From assembly GCA_045655865.1 (NCBI GenBank), contig JAZOQB010000047.1, positions 9,677-73,676 on the forward strand: 64,000 bases of DNA, given 5' to 3'. The position numbers and the translations under genes were made by a program. Of the stretch, positions 55,523-64,000 are shown one piece after another. Under the pieces are notes generated by a model. It saw only the letters and a program-made list of their open reading frames with translations. It searched no databases and had not been told where the DNA came from. How positions within the stretch are numbered: position 1 is the stretch's first letter; every line of letters begins with the position of its first letter. The stretch is from RGIG5579 sp045655865 (lineage in GTDB: Bacteria > Bacillota > Clostridia > Oscillospirales > SIG627).

Positions 55523-58254
55523 CAACCGTTCTCCTTTAAACCGCAACACTTTTTATACTTCTTACCGCTGCCGCAGGGGCAGGGATCGTTGGGAGCGGGC
55601 TGAGATTTTTTCACCACGGGAGTCTTTTTCACCGTACCGTCACCTCCGGCGCTCTCACCGGTAATTTTCGCCACCGCTTCCCGCTTGATGGCACGTTTTG
55701 GGAAAATAGACAAAATGGTCATTGCCGTTTCATTCCGGATCTGCTCTACCATTTCATCAAACATCACCGAGCCCTGGATCTTATATTCCACAATGGGATT
55801 TCTCTGAGCGTAGGCATTGAGTCCAATGCTGTTTTTCAATTCCGTCATCGCATCCAGATGATCCATCCAGAGACGATCTACGTTGCGAAGAAGCACCACT
55901 CGCTCCACCTCGCGGAACTGCTCAGCTCCAAAAAGGTTCTCCTTGGCAGCGTAAAGTGCCTCTGCGCGTTCTGTGAGAAGCCGGGTAATCTCTTCCACGT
56001 CCGGCTTTTCTTCTCCTTGTGCAAAGCAAAAGTCCTCCGGCGTGCAAAGAGTTCCCATGAATTTTTTGCGCAGCTCCTGGAAGTTGTATTCCTCTTCTTC
56101 GTTTTCTGCAGCAAATGAGGCCACCGTGGCAACGACCATATCCCGTACCATGGACTGCAGTTTTTCTTTCAGATCCGCTCCGTCAAGCACCTCCTGACGC
56201 TGCTGATAGATCAGGTGGCGTTGCTGGTTCATCACGTCGTCATACATGAGAACATTCTTTCGGCGGTTGAAATTGTCCCCTTCCAAACGCTTTTGGGCCG
56301 TTTCAATGGAGGAGGAGATCATCTTAGCGTCGATGGCCTGATCCTCGTCCAGTCCCAAACGGTCTACGATTCCAATGATCCGATCGCTTCCGAAAAGGCG
56401 CAGAAGATCATCCTCAAAAGAAAGAAAGAAAGTGGATGCACCGGGATCTCCCTGTCGGCCGCTGCGTCCCCGGAGCTGGTTGTCGATCCGGCGGGATTCG
56501 TGGCGCTCGGTACCAATGATATAAAGACCGCCGGCCTGTCTGACTTTTTCGATCTCCGGAGCGATCTTCTCCTGATTCTCTTTCAAAAGCTGAGTATAAC
56601 GGGCACGAACCTGACGGACATTTTCGTCCTGCGTTTCAAAATAGGAATCCGCCACTTGAACCAGTTCTTCGGAGAAGCCTTCTTTTCTCAACTGGGACAG
56701 AGCCATAAATTCCGGGTTTCCACCTAATTTGATATCCGTTCCGCGGCCCGCCATGTTGGTGGAAATGGTTACCGCGCCCCAGGCTCCCGCCTGGGCCACG
56801 ATCTCTGCCTCGCGCATATGGTGCTTGGCGTTGAGAATGTTGTGGGGGATCTTTTCCTTTTTCAGAAGCCGCGAGAGGTACTCAGACTTGTCGATGGAAA
56901 CGGTTCCTACTAGGACCGGCTGGCCCTTTTCGTGGCACTCCCGGATCTTATTGACAATTGCCCGATATTTTCCCGCTACCGTTTTATAAACCACGTCGGG
57001 GTGATCCATGCGGATCATGGGACGGTTGGTGGGGATCTCCACCACGTCCAGATTGTAGATCTCCCTAAATTCCGGCTCTTCTGTCAGAGCGGTTCCTGTC
57101 ATACCGGATAGCTTTTTATACAAACGGAAATAATTTTGGAAAGTAATGGTAGCCAAGGTTTTGGACTCTTTTTGAATGTTGACGCCTTCTTTTGCTTCAA
57201 TGGCCTGGTGCAAGCCGTCGGAATAGCGCCGACCGAACATCATTCTTCCCGTAAAGGAGTCTACAATGATCACCTGGCCGTCCTTGATAACATAGTCCTC
57301 ATCCCGGTGCATGGTACCCCATGCCTTAATCGCCTGGTTGATGTGATGGTACAAAGTGGCGTTTTCCGGATCTGACAGATTCTCGATCCCAAAACTCTTC
57401 TCTGCCTTGGCCACACCGCGGGGGGTGAGGGTTGCGCTTTTGGCCTTTTCATCGATGATATAATCCGCATTCAGATCCTCGTAGAGCTCTTTGGTATCGG
57501 TCTCCTTCACCTTGTAAGACTTCAGTGACCGGGCAAAGGCATCCGCCTGCGTGTAAAGCACCGACGAGGAATCTCCTTCTCCGGAAATGATCAAGGGCGT
57601 ACGCGCTTCGTCAATGAGGATGCTGTCTACCTCGTCTACAATGGCAAAAGCATGGCCCCGCTGGACCATTTGCTCTTTATAGATGACCATGTTATCCCGC
57701 AGATAGTCAAAGCCGAACTCATTGTTGGTACCGTATGTAATATCCGCCCGGTACGCGGCACACTTTTCCTCTTTGGTTAAGCCATGAATGACAAGACCCA
57801 CGGAAAGCCCGAGGAAGCCATAAAGTTTTCCCATCCACTCCGAGTCACGCTTGGCAAGGTAATCGTTCACCGTTACGATGTGCACGCCTTTGCCTGCAAG
57901 GGCGTTCAAATACGCGGGAAGAGTGGCCATGAGGGTCTTTCCTTCCCCGGTCTTCATTTCCGCAATTCGCCCTTGATGGAGCACCACGCCGCCAACGAGC
58001 TGGACACGGTAATGCCGCGTTCCCAGAACCCTCTCTCCCGCTTCCCGAACCACCGCAAAGGCGTCGGGGAGGATATCGTCCAAAGTCTCGCCGCTCTCCA
58101 GTCTCCCCTTCAGAACCTGGGTCATACCCCGAAGCTGATCGTCGCTCATGGCACGGTAACGGTCCGCGAGAGATTCAATGGTATCCACGATAGGCTTTAT
58201 TTTCTTAACGGCGTGATCGGAATGACTACCGAAAATTTTTTCAATTAAACTCAT
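55522..58254 (-). CDS. secA: Preprotein translocase ATPase SecA
   Basis: 910 residues. DEAD-like motor with Walker [12 protein letters not shown] (about 102-112), Walker [15 protein letters not shown] (about 206-219), the preprotein cross-linking and helical scaffold domains, GRAGRQGDPG-like NBD2 motif ([12 protein letters not shown]) and a C-terminal zinc-binding SEC-C tail [13 protein letters not shown] (about 891-903) for contacts with partner proteins. It pushes secretory proteins through SecYEG. Own promoter; first of a four-gene chain. Confidence 0.98.
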   Translation of the reverse strand: MSLIEKIFGSHSDHAVKKIKPIVDTIESLADRYRAMSDDQLRGMTQVLKGRLESGETLDDILPDAFAVVREAGERVLGTRHYRVQLVGGVVLHQGRIAEMKTGEGKTLMATLPAYLNALAGKGVHIVTVNDYLAKRDSEWMGKLYGFLGLSVGLVIHGLTKEEKCAAYRADITYGTNNEFGFDYLRDNMVIYKEQMVQRGHAFAIVDEVDSILIDEARTPLIISGEGDSSSVLYTQADAFARSLKSYKVKETDTKELYEDLNADYIIDEKAKSATLTPRGVAKAEKSFGIENLSDPENATLYHHINQAIKAWGTMHRDEDYVIKDGQVIIVDSFTGRMMFGRRYSDGLHQAIEAKEGVNIQKESKTLATITFQNYFRLYKKLSGMTGTALTEEPEFREIYNLDVVEIPTNRPMIRMDHPDVVYKTVAGKYRAIVNKIRECHEKGQPVLVGTVSIDKSEYLSRLLKKEKIPHNILNAKHHMREAEIVAQAGAWGAVTISTNMAGRGTDIKLGGNPEFMALSQLRKEGFSEELVQVADSYFETQDENVRQVRARYTQLLKENQEKIAPEIEKVRQAGGLYIIGTERHESRRIDNQLRGRSGRQGDPGASTFFLSFEDDLLRLFGSDRIIGIVDRLGLDEDQAIDAKMISSSIETAQKRLEGDNFNRRKNVLMYDDVMNQQRHLIYQQRQEVLDGADLKEKLQSMVRDMVVATVASFAAENEEEEYNFQELRKKFMGTLCTPEDFCFAQGEEKPDVEEITRLLTERAEALYAAKENLFGAEQFREVERVVLLRNVDRLWMDHLDAMTELKNSIGLNAYAQRNPIVEYKIQGSVMFDEMVEQIRNETAMTILSIFPKRAIKREAVAKITGESAGGDGTVKKTPVVKKSQPAPNDPCPCGSGKKYKKCCGLKENG

Positions 58255-58308
58255 GGATTTTCCTTTCCAGAAACAAGTTTTCCATCTTCGTAGAATATAC
58301 TACAGTAC

Positions 58309-58337
58309 ATTATATCCGGTTTGGAAAAAACTTGCAA
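58309..58337 (-). promoter_or_regulatory. Promoter of secA
   Basis: Minus strand TTGCAA (58337-58332), 17 bases, TATAAT (58314-58309). Confidence 0.75.
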
Positions 58338-58493
58338 GAGCTAGCAAAAAATTATCCCGGTGAATTTCTCTGTCCTCTTTTTTCCCTCCAAGGCCTTGCA
58401 ATGAAAAAAAACAGAAAGAAGATAGCGGCAACTCCCTGAAAAAGAAGGATTTGCTGCCAAGCACCCCAAGAACCGGACAAGGAGAATCCTGCC

Positions 58494-59261
58494 ATGAACA
58501 GAGACAGCGAAAACAACAGTCTCCAAATGGACCGGCGAAATACTCGAAACGACAGCAGCATTAAAAAGGCAGAAAAGATCCAAACGCCCACCAAGCCCCA
58601 TTCCCCCATTGTTTCTTTTTCCGGCAAAAAGCGTAAATTCCGCTTTTCTCCCCGTAAGCTTATCTTACCCTTGATTTCCATTTTTACCGCATATCTTTTA
58701 CTCTCCCTTTATTTGGAAAACGCCCTGGCCGATCAAATTCTGGAGTTGGCGCAGACACAAGCGGAAAAAGAGCTTTTGGAAACAGTCCACCAAGCAATCG
58801 GAAGAATGGCAAAAAAAGGAGAACTGAATTACGACGACCTGATCACCACGATCCACGATGAAAACGGGCAGGTCACCTATCTTGACGTGAACACCGCCCG
58901 GCTTTCTCAGGCAAGAGCGGAACTGGTCAGAGAAATTGACAAGAGCCTTCAAAAAGAAAACAAGATGAGCATCCGTGTTCCTCTGGGGAGCCTTGCCGGG
59001 TGGAATCTGTTTTCCGGGATGGGTTTCCCGGTTCGGGTACGGATCCACCCCATCGGCATTACCAACGGACAAATCGACACCGTTCTGGAGGACTGTGGCA
59101 TCAACCAGAGCCGGCACTTGATTCGACTTCGGATCCGTTCGAAACTTGTGATCATACTTCCAAATGAAAATACAGAAGTGGAAACGGAACTTGTTCTACC
59201 CATGAGTGAGAAAATTTTGGTGGGAGACGTTCCGGAGATCTATTTGGAAAAGATCGGATAG
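58494..59261 (+). CDS. yunB: Sporulation protein YunB
   Basis: 255 residues: a basic, Asn/Ser-rich N-terminus (1-50), one hydrophobic helix (about 54-74), and an extracytoplasmic domain matching YunB, with the TYLDVNTARLSQARAELV and RVRIHPIGITNGQIDTVLEDCGINQSRH segments read in parts. YunB is made in the mother cell and is needed for proper spore formation, so the organism is probably a spore former. ATG 58494 follows AAGGAG by nine bases. A sigma-E type promoter was not clearly seen. The first 190 bases overlap an antisense hydrophobic frame. Confidence 0.9.
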   Translation: MNRDSENNSLQMDRRNTRNDSSIKKAEKIQTPTKPHSPIVSFSGKKRKFRFSPRKLILPLISIFTAYLLLSLYLENALADQILELAQTQAEKELLETVHQAIGRMAKKGELNYDDLITTIHDENGQVTYLDVNTARLSQARAELVREIDKSLQKENKMSIRVPLGSLAGWNLFSGMGFPVRVRIHPIGITNGQIDTVLEDCGINQSRHLIRLRIRSKLVIILPNENTEVETELVLPMSEKILVGDVPEIYLEKIG

Positions 59262-59300
59262 CAACCGAACCGTTTCATCCAAAACAAACCGATCGTATCG

Positions 59301-59334
59301 AGAGAACGACTTTCCGCTGTCGTTCTCTTTTTTT
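59301..59334 (+). terminator. Terminator of yunB
   Basis: AGAGAACGAC (59301-59310), loop TTTCCGCT, GTCGTTCTCT (59319-59328), then TTTTTT. Confidence 0.92.
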
Positions 59335-59339
59335 GACTC

Positions 59340-59645
59340 TTTTTTCAATGTTTTCCAACTTTGTGAAAAATTTTAGAGAATATTCACAAAATCGACCTAT
59401 TTTTCTCTTGGATTCCGTGATATATTATGTGTGGACAAAAGGACACAATGTGCGGTTGGTATGTGAAATATCACGAAAAAAACGGTAAAATTCCGTCACT
59501 ATCTCCATTTTCAAAAAAACACAGACATGATACAATGGGAAGAAAATTGGCTTTGTCCGCAAACACCCACAGCGGCACTCTCTTGATTTCATAGGATGTT
59601 GTCGTTGCTGGTATGAAAACACACAATCAAAGAAAGGAAACCCTC
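59340..59645 (+). promoter_or_regulatory. Gene-free leader of the NlpC-like lipoprotein gene, with inverted repeats and a promoter
   Basis: Three features are visible. TTTGTGAA/TTCACAAA (59360-59367, 59383-59390) and CGTGATAT/ATATCACG (59416-59423, 59468-59475) are perfect inverted repeats; the compact dyad GTGA-AATA-TCAC lies at 59463-59474. A plausible promoter is TTTTCA (59508-59513), 17 bases, TACAAT (59531-59536). GAAAGGA precedes the start at 59,646. No known operator or riboswitch was recognised. Confidence 0.55.
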
Positions 59646-60902
59646 ATGAAAAGACTGATCGCTCTATTCCTTTGCCTTGCCACGCTCTTATCTTTTGCTT
59701 CCTGCGCGACAAGCACCATTCAGCCTACGCAGGAGACTTCGACTCAAACGGAAGAGGCGGGTACCTCTGGCGACAACAATGCCTCCGGCGAATATCCAAA
59801 AATTAACGATCCTCTCACCTGGGAGAAAATCAACAGCTTCCCCATTGCCACCGATTCCATGTCCATCGCCGAGCGGAGAGCTCTGGTGGTTGATTTCTTC
59901 CGTTTTGCCCAGACCTTCCCTTGGACTCCCGATAAAACATACGAAAAATCCACCGTCAACAAATTGGCACAGCTGTCTCAAGGCGTAGTTTACGGTGGTC
60001 TTCCCTACGCACTTGGCGGAGGCGGAAGCAGTGGAAATATTTACCGTGTCATGGAGATCTATGATGAAAAAACCGGAATCGTCACTTTCTCCAAAGGAGG
60101 CTCTCCCATTCCCTTTGGTAACCAGTGCTCCTGCGGCGCCTTTGTTGGCTGGGGAAGAGTGGTCAGTTCCGCCAATTACAACTTGACTCATTTCATGGTG
60201 CAGAAAAACGGATTTATTCCGGTAGGTCCCTACACCTACGATGCTACAATTGACAGATTGGACGGGAAAATTCACACCTCTGACATTGTCCGCACCAACG
60301 GAGAGCAGGTCATGTTCGAGTCTTACGCTAAAATGCAACCCGCAGACGGACTGGTTCAATGGACGGTCACCACGGCAGGACACGTCATCATGTGCACCTC
60401 CGAACCCGTGATCGTAAGAAATCCCGATGGAACCATCAACGGCGAGGAAAGCTACGTGACCATTATCGACCAGGCGGCAGCAAAAACTCTGGAAACAGCG
60501 TTAGAAAAAGCCGATTGGAAAGCCAGCTTCAATTATCTCTTGAAAGGCTCCTTTATTCCTTTTACCTTCGCAGAATTGATTGGCACCGATCCCATCGAAC
60601 CGGCCGTAACTACCTTCTCCTTTGAAGGTGAGCAAATTACCATTGATGAACTGAAGGCCGCATCGGCGACCAGCAACTATGCCATCTCTGACTTGTATGT
60701 GACGGCCACGGACAGCAGCGGAAAAAGCATCACCAAGGTTTCTCGCTGCGGTGCTGCCGGCGAGAAAACGCTGACTTTGAACGATACCATTTACCACACC
60801 TCTTTCTCCAGCTACGCAAAGAAAGGCGCTACCGTTGAGGTGGTCGCTCAGCTCTACAACGGTGAGAGACCCGTGATCTACTCCGGAACGCTGATTCCTT
60901 AA
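59646..60902 (+). CDS. Lipoprotein with an NlpC/P60-like cysteine peptidase arrangement
   Basis: 418 residues. A lipoprotein signal (LLSFASCAT; lipidated Cys at about 20) and Thr/Ser-rich linker, then a region that follows NlpC/P60 order: LSQGVVYGGLPYALGG (about 107-122), a putative nucleophile Cys in QCSCGAFVGWG (about 163), and TAGHVIM (His, about 247) after DGLVQW. About 30 extra residues lie between the YxxGG-like part and the Cys. A C-terminal Ig-like domain (about 330-418) follows. A cell-wall peptidase is likely, but the fold is inferred from motif order. Start ATG 59646. Confidence 0.6.
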   Translation: MKRLIALFLCLATLLSFASCATSTIQPTQETSTQTEEAGTSGDNNASGEYPKINDPLTWEKINSFPIATDSMSIAERRALVVDFFRFAQTFPWTPDKTYEKSTVNKLAQLSQGVVYGGLPYALGGGGSSGNIYRVMEIYDEKTGIVTFSKGGSPIPFGNQCSCGAFVGWGRVVSSANYNLTHFMVQKNGFIPVGPYTYDATIDRLDGKIHTSDIVRTNGEQVMFESYAKMQPADGLVQWTVTTAGHVIMCTSEPVIVRNPDGTINGEESYVTIIDQAAAKTLETALEKADWKASFNYLLKGSFIPFTFAELIGTDPIEPAVTTFSFEGEQITIDELKAASATSNYAISDLYVTATDSSGKSITKVSRCGAAGEKTLTLNDTIYHTSFSSYAKKGATVEVVAQLYNGERPVIYSGTLIP

Positions 60903-60918
60903 AACATCTCTTCATCAA

Positions 60919-60950
60919 AAAAAGCACCTGACACGTCAGGTGCTTTTTCT
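60919..60950 (+). terminator. Terminator of the NlpC-like gene
   Basis: AAAAAGCACCTGAC and GTCAGGTGCTTTTT (60919-60932, 60935-60948). Confidence 0.93.
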
Positions 60951-60970
60951 TATTAATGCCTTTAGGCGGG

Positions 60971-61030
60971 TTTGCTCTTTGAGCAAAGCGCACAACCACC
61001 CGCATAGCGGGTGGTTATGATTATTTTTTC
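60971..61030 (+). terminator. Two hairpins in the gap before the SPFH cluster
   Basis: TTTGCTC/GAGCAAA (60971-60987) and AACCACCCGC/GCGGGTGGTT (60994-61016, loop ATA), the second followed by ATGATTATTTTTTC. The second is a good rightward terminator with no gene left to serve, so both look like relics around the gene remnant at 61,021. The rest of 60,903-61,221 holds that remnant and the promoter at 61,110. Confidence 0.6.
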
Positions 61031-61083
61031 TTTACCATGCTTTTGATAACCAGCGCGATGGTTACAACGCTCAAAACAATATT
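61021..61083 (-). pseudogene. 3'-end remnant of a membrane protein gene
   Basis: Read leftward, about 20 codons give NIVLSVVTIALVIKSMVKKK and a stop: a hydrophobic helix with a positive end, as at the C-terminus of many membrane proteins. A stop codon in frame (61086-61084) precedes it and there is no start, so it cannot be a whole gene. It may instead be chance. Confidence 0.4.
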
Positions 61084-61109
61084 TTATGCTATTTTACTAT
61101 GCCAATTTC

Positions 61110-61138
61110 TTGACAGAATTGGGTTCTGGTGCTAAAAT
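61110..61138 (+). promoter_or_regulatory. Promoter of the SPFH/zinc-ribbon cluster
   Basis: TTGACA (61110-61115), 17 bases, TAAAAT (61133-61138), then a leader of about 75 bases and GGAGG before the start. Confidence 0.82.
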
Positions 61139-61221
61139 TCTTACACTAGTATTGGTCTGCCTCAGTGTCGGTTTTGATGCTTGCAGTGTGCTGATTATAA
61201 AATAGTTTTGGAGGATTTTTC

Positions 61222-62526
61222 ATGGCATTAGTTGATGTGATAAAATATAATGGAAGCCCTGACGTTTTCGCTTGGAAATATCCGAATAGCGAATTGGGGA
61301 CTTGGACTCAGCTGATTGTAAATGAATCGCAAGAAGCCATTTTAGTGAAAGGTGGTCAAATTTGCGATGTATTTGGCGCGGGCAGACACACCTTAGAAAC
61401 TGCAAATATTCCGATTCTGAATAAATTGGTAAACCTTCCGTTTGGTGGACGTTCTCCCTTTACCGCCGAGGTTTGGTATATCAATAAAGTCTTTTCTTTG
61501 GATGTAAAGTGGGGAACTTCTACTCCCATTCAGCTCCAAGATCCAAAGTACAAGGTATTTGTACCGGTCCGTGCTTTCGGTCAGTTTGGCATCCAAGTTG
61601 AGGATTCTAAAAAATTCCTTCTGAAACTCGTAGGCACTTTGCCTCAGTTTGATAAGGCCACTCTGTTGAAATTCTTTAGAGGTGTTTATCTTACCAAAGC
61701 AAAAGATGCCATCTCCTCTTATCTCGTACATAAAAATATCAGCATTTTAGAAATCAATGCCTACTTGGATGAAATCTCAACGTTTCTTCAAGAAAAGATG
61801 ACTCCTATGTTTGCAGAGTATGGCATTAAACTTGCTTCCTTCTTTGTAAACGATATTAACGTACCCGAAGACGATCCTGCCGTAGTGCAACTCAAAAAAG
61901 CACTTGCAAAAAGAGCCGAAATGGATATTGTCGGTTACAGCTATCAGCAAGAACGTTCCTTCGACACCTTGGAGGGTGCTGCTACGAACCCCGGTTCTAT
62001 GCAAAGCGGTCTTATGGGCGCAGGTATTGGTTTGGGAATGGGCGTTGGTATGGGTGGCACGATCGGTCAGCAGTTCGGCGGTTTAACTCAAAACCTGAAT
62101 ACTGCTGCAACGAAAGAATGCCCCAAATGCAAAAAAGCCATTGATCTGAATGCAAGATTCTGCAATCATTGCGGATGCGATACAACCGCTCCCCAGCAGG
62201 AAGAAAAGAAAGAAGAAAATGCTAGTATTACCTGTGCTTCCTGTGGTGCGAAACTAACAGAAACCACGAAATTCTGCCCTGAGTGCGGAAAGAAGTACAA
62301 CCCCTGTTCTAAATGCAAAGCAGATCTTCCCGAAGGAGCAACCTCTTGCACCGCTTGTGGCGCAAAAGTTCCCACCCCTTGCCCTCAATGTGGCCATTTG
62401 CTGGATGGCAATAGCAAGTTCTGCCCTGAATGCGGCCATTCCTTGGTAAAGAAATGTAAGAATTGCGGAAATCAGTTGAGCGGAAACACAAAGTTCTGCC
62501 CTGAATGCGGAACTGCAATTGATTAA
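61222..62526 (+). CDS. SPFH-domain protein with five C-terminal zinc ribbons (YdjI-like)
   Basis: 434 residues. SPFH-type domain (about 10-240; starts MALVDVIKYNG, with LIVNESQEAILVKGGQ and RSPFTAEVWYIN marks shared with Bacillus YdjI and 'virion core protein' annotations), a Gly-rich hydrophobic segment (about 258-285), then five zinc-ribbon modules (about 295-434), each with two CxxC knuckles such as CPKC/CNHC and CPQC/CPEC. In Bacillus YdjI works with membrane proteins YdjGH and the PspA-like YdjF in membrane stress. No PspA is visible here before the window ends. Confidence 0.85.
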   Translation: MALVDVIKYNGSPDVFAWKYPNSELGTWTQLIVNESQEAILVKGGQICDVFGAGRHTLETANIPILNKLVNLPFGGRSPFTAEVWYINKVFSLDVKWGTSTPIQLQDPKYKVFVPVRAFGQFGIQVEDSKKFLLKLVGTLPQFDKATLLKFFRGVYLTKAKDAISSYLVHKNISILEINAYLDEISTFLQEKMTPMFAEYGIKLASFFVNDINVPEDDPAVVQLKKALAKRAEMDIVGYSYQQERSFDTLEGAATNPGSMQSGLMGAGIGLGMGVGMGGTIGQQFGGLTQNLNTAATKECPKCKKAIDLNARFCNHCGCDTTAPQQEEKKEENASITCASCGAKLTETTKFCPECGKKYNPCSKCKADLPEGATSCTACGAKVPTPCPQCGHLLDGNSKFCPECGHSLVKKCKNCGNQLSGNTKFCPECGTAID

Positions 62527-62539
62527 GGGGGATGAATTT

Positions 62540-63214
62540 ATGTTGAGCAAATCGAAATACATTGCACTGATTTGCGGTGCAATCTCCGTAGCTGTAACAG
62601 TTATCTTCTATCTTCTAGTTTTCAACAACATTTTTACTGTTCCTATGCGCTGGATTTCCCTGCTGTTTTTGATTTTAGCAGAGGGAATCGGCACCGCGAA
62701 AGCATTTAAGATTAAGAGCACGATTTTCGGTATTTCCAATCTTGTAACAAGCATTGCCCACATCGCTCTTGTTCTTCTGCTTTCCATTATCTTTGTAAAC
62801 ATCTTCCCGCTGGCGATCAAAACCTATATTCTCTTAAATATTTTGGCTTTGTGTGTTCTTTTGCTTGTGGATGTTGTAATTGTGTTTTTCACCAACAACG
62901 TTACCGCGCAAAACAACAAAATGAAAGAAAGCCAGTCTGTGATGGGCTGCTGTGTTGAAAAAGCCGCTTCGTTGTGTGTGGAATTCGGCGATACAGATTA
63001 CAAAAAAGATTTAGACGAAATCGTTGAAATGTTGAAGTATTCTGATAATAGCACATTAACTCAAGATGAAATGACTATTATGAATAAGCTCGATGAAGTG
63101 CAACTTCTTTTAAAGAATGGGAATGAAGGCATCGCAGAAAAAATCATAGATATCAAAAACGCGATTAAACTTCGCTCTATCAAGGTTGCAAGTTCAAAGC
63201 GAGGAAGTTATTGA
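62540..63214 (+). CDS. Four-helix membrane protein with cytosolic helical tail, unknown function
   Basis: 224 residues: four hydrophobic helices (about 8-28, 34-52, 64-88, 96-118) and a charged alpha-helical tail (about 125-224) rich in Glu, Lys and Asp that could form a coiled coil. No family recognised. ATG 62540 follows AAGGGGG, 13 bases after the SPFH gene, so it is in the same transcript. A role as membrane anchor for the SPFH protein is inferred by analogy with YdjH. Confidence 0.75.
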   Translation: MLSKSKYIALICGAISVAVTVIFYLLVFNNIFTVPMRWISLLFLILAEGIGTAKAFKIKSTIFGISNLVTSIAHIALVLLLSIIFVNIFPLAIKTYILLNILALCVLLLVDVVIVFFTNNVTAQNNKMKESQSVMGCCVEKAASLCVEFGDTDYKKDLDEIVEMLKYSDNSTLTQDEMTIMNKLDEVQLLLKNGNEGIAEKIIDIKNAIKLRSIKVASSKRGSY

Positions 63215-63239
63215 TATTTAGCAATTGGAGGAAAACATA

Positions 63240-63911
63240 ATGAACATTGATAAGAATAACTTTTGGTACTCGTGGCCGGCAATCGTTTTGGCATTCATTT
63301 TCTTTTGGCCCGTCGGTTTGTTTTTGCTGATAAAGAAGTTTTCTGTTGACAAAAAAGCTGCGATGAAAGCAGGCGGTGCCGGTCTGAAAGTGTTTGGTAT
63401 CGTGTTAATTGTCTTTGCTGCCCTTGGCTTTTTTGGCTTTTTTATGTCTTTTCTGGATAATGGGCTTGCGCTTGCCGCCGGCGATATTGGCGGGCTTGTA
63501 TTTTTGTTGTTTGTTGCTGTTGGTGGTATCGCTCTGCTGCGCAAATCCAAGAGCCTGAAAGTAGAAGCAGAGAACATTAAGCAATATCTTTCTATCATTG
63601 TCAATGGCAATGTCCGTCAGTTGGATGCCATTGCAGCAACCACTGGCAAATCTTATAATGTTGTCTATAAAGACATTAAGAAAATGATTGAAAAAGGCTA
63701 TTTGAAAAATGCCTATATCGACGAAGGTATGAGAGAAGTGGTTCTCCCCAGCAGTGCTCCCGCACCCCAGTTTACTGCAAACGCTACTGCTACCCCCGCC
63801 AATGCAGCACCCGCACAAACAAAGATTGTCGTTTGTTCTTGCTGTGGCGCAAACAACACCATTTATGGAGATATGGGCGAATGCGAATACTGCGGCTCTC
63901 CTTTGAAATAA
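63240..63911 (+). CDS. Membrane protein with winged-helix-like domain and zinc ribbon (YdjG-like organisation)
   Basis: 223 residues: three or four hydrophobic helices (about 12-105), a helical domain around RQLDAIAATTGKSYNVVYK (about 125-143) that looks like a winged helix, an Ala/Thr/Pro linker, and a terminal zinc ribbon CSCC...CEYC (about 200-220). Membrane helices plus zinc ribbon recall YdjG of Bacillus. ATG 63240 follows GGAGG. It ends the co-transcribed set; the next gene has its own promoter. Confidence 0.75.
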   Translation: MNIDKNNFWYSWPAIVLAFIFFWPVGLFLLIKKFSVDKKAAMKAGGAGLKVFGIVLIVFAALGFFGFFMSFLDNGLALAAGDIGGLVFLLFVAVGGIALLRKSKSLKVEAENIKQYLSIIVNGNVRQLDAIAATTGKSYNVVYKDIKKMIEKGYLKNAYIDEGMREVVLPSSAPAPQFTANATATPANAAPAQTKIVVCSCCGANNTIYGDMGECEYCGSPLK

Positions 63912-63926
63912 GAGGTGTAGCATATC

Positions 63927-63955
63927 TTTACAGATTTGACAAATTACTATATAAT
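63927..63955 (+). promoter_or_regulatory. Promoter of the gene at the right edge
   Basis: TTTACA (63927-63932), 17 bases, TATAAT (63950-63955). A TTGACA at 63936-63941 is too close to serve this -10. Confidence 0.72.
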
Positions 63956-63987
63956 AAGACAAATCTTTTTAATAGGAGGGCAAAGTT

Positions 63988-64000
63988 ATGCCACAATATG
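63988..64000 (+). CDS. Start of a gene cut by the right edge
   Basis: ATG 63988 follows AGGAGGG by seven bases; only MPQY can be read. Product unknown. Its place after the SPFH set makes it a candidate member. Confidence 0.55.

Noticed and set aside
61222..63911. Prophage fragment, suggested by the 'virion core protein' label that SPFH/YdjI proteins sometimes carry
   Set aside because: The label is historic; no capsid, portal, terminase or integrase genes are seen.

Overview
The window is chromosomal DNA from a spore-forming, Gram-positive anaerobe of the class Clostridia (Bacillota). The signs are a YunB sporulation protein, a ClpE-type ATPase, KtrAB with a DarA c-di-AMP receptor, the L21-Prp-L27 order with an L27 that carries the cleavable N-terminal extension, PpdK, a THF riboswitch before folT, near-consensus sigma-A promoters with strong AGGAGG-type ribosome sites, and many ATGA start/stop overlaps. 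The protein set resembles gut Clostridia such as Oscillospirales, but genus and species cannot be read from the window. No rRNA, tRNA, CRISPR array, prophage or transposase was recognised.

Layout. 1-9,567 is one long leftward gene chain read from a promoter at 9,539-9,567: ruvC-ruvA-ruvB, a 23S-type methyltransferase, ecfA1-ecfA2-ecfT, truA, a DUF5711 protein, cvpA, pgsA and the cut-off start of clpE. A strong divergent promoter drives fba (9,804-10,775). A second leftward operon (13,959-10,829) holds an acyl-ACP thioesterase, tgt and an RlmL-like methyltransferase. Rightward genes follow: dnaE, a class A penicillin-binding protein, tadA, and a THF riboswitch with folT. Then come a leftward metallopeptidase pair and yhbY, the rightward ktrB-ktrA, a MacB-like ABC fusion, darA-holB-murA-ricT, a small ferredoxin and mgtE.

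From 34.3 to 58.3 kb nearly everything runs leftward. This stretch holds a remarkable GHL10 plus amidase cell-wall enzyme and an accessory-looking patch (38.3-42.8 kb: SGNH hydrolase, EutH-like transporter, PHP phosphatase, Pro-rich surface lipoprotein). It continues with ppdK, mrnC, a leucine-rich repeat protein, mtaB, obgE, rpmA-prp-rplU, acpP, asnB, two related membrane proteins and secA. The right end holds yunB, an NlpC/P60-like lipoprotein behind a leader rich in inverted repeats, a decayed gene end, and an SPFH/zinc-ribbon membrane cluster that runs off the edge.

How the parts fit. EcfA1-EcfA2-EcfT is the shared motor that FolT, under folate control, would use. KtrAB, DarA and MgtE put potassium, c-di-AMP and magnesium handling within 11 kb. 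Two wall enzymes (PBP, GHL10-amidase) and MurA cover peptidoglycan synthesis and turnover. The strongest candidates for undescribed biology are the GHL10-amidase fusion, the SPFH/zinc-ribbon cluster, and the EutH-PHP pair.
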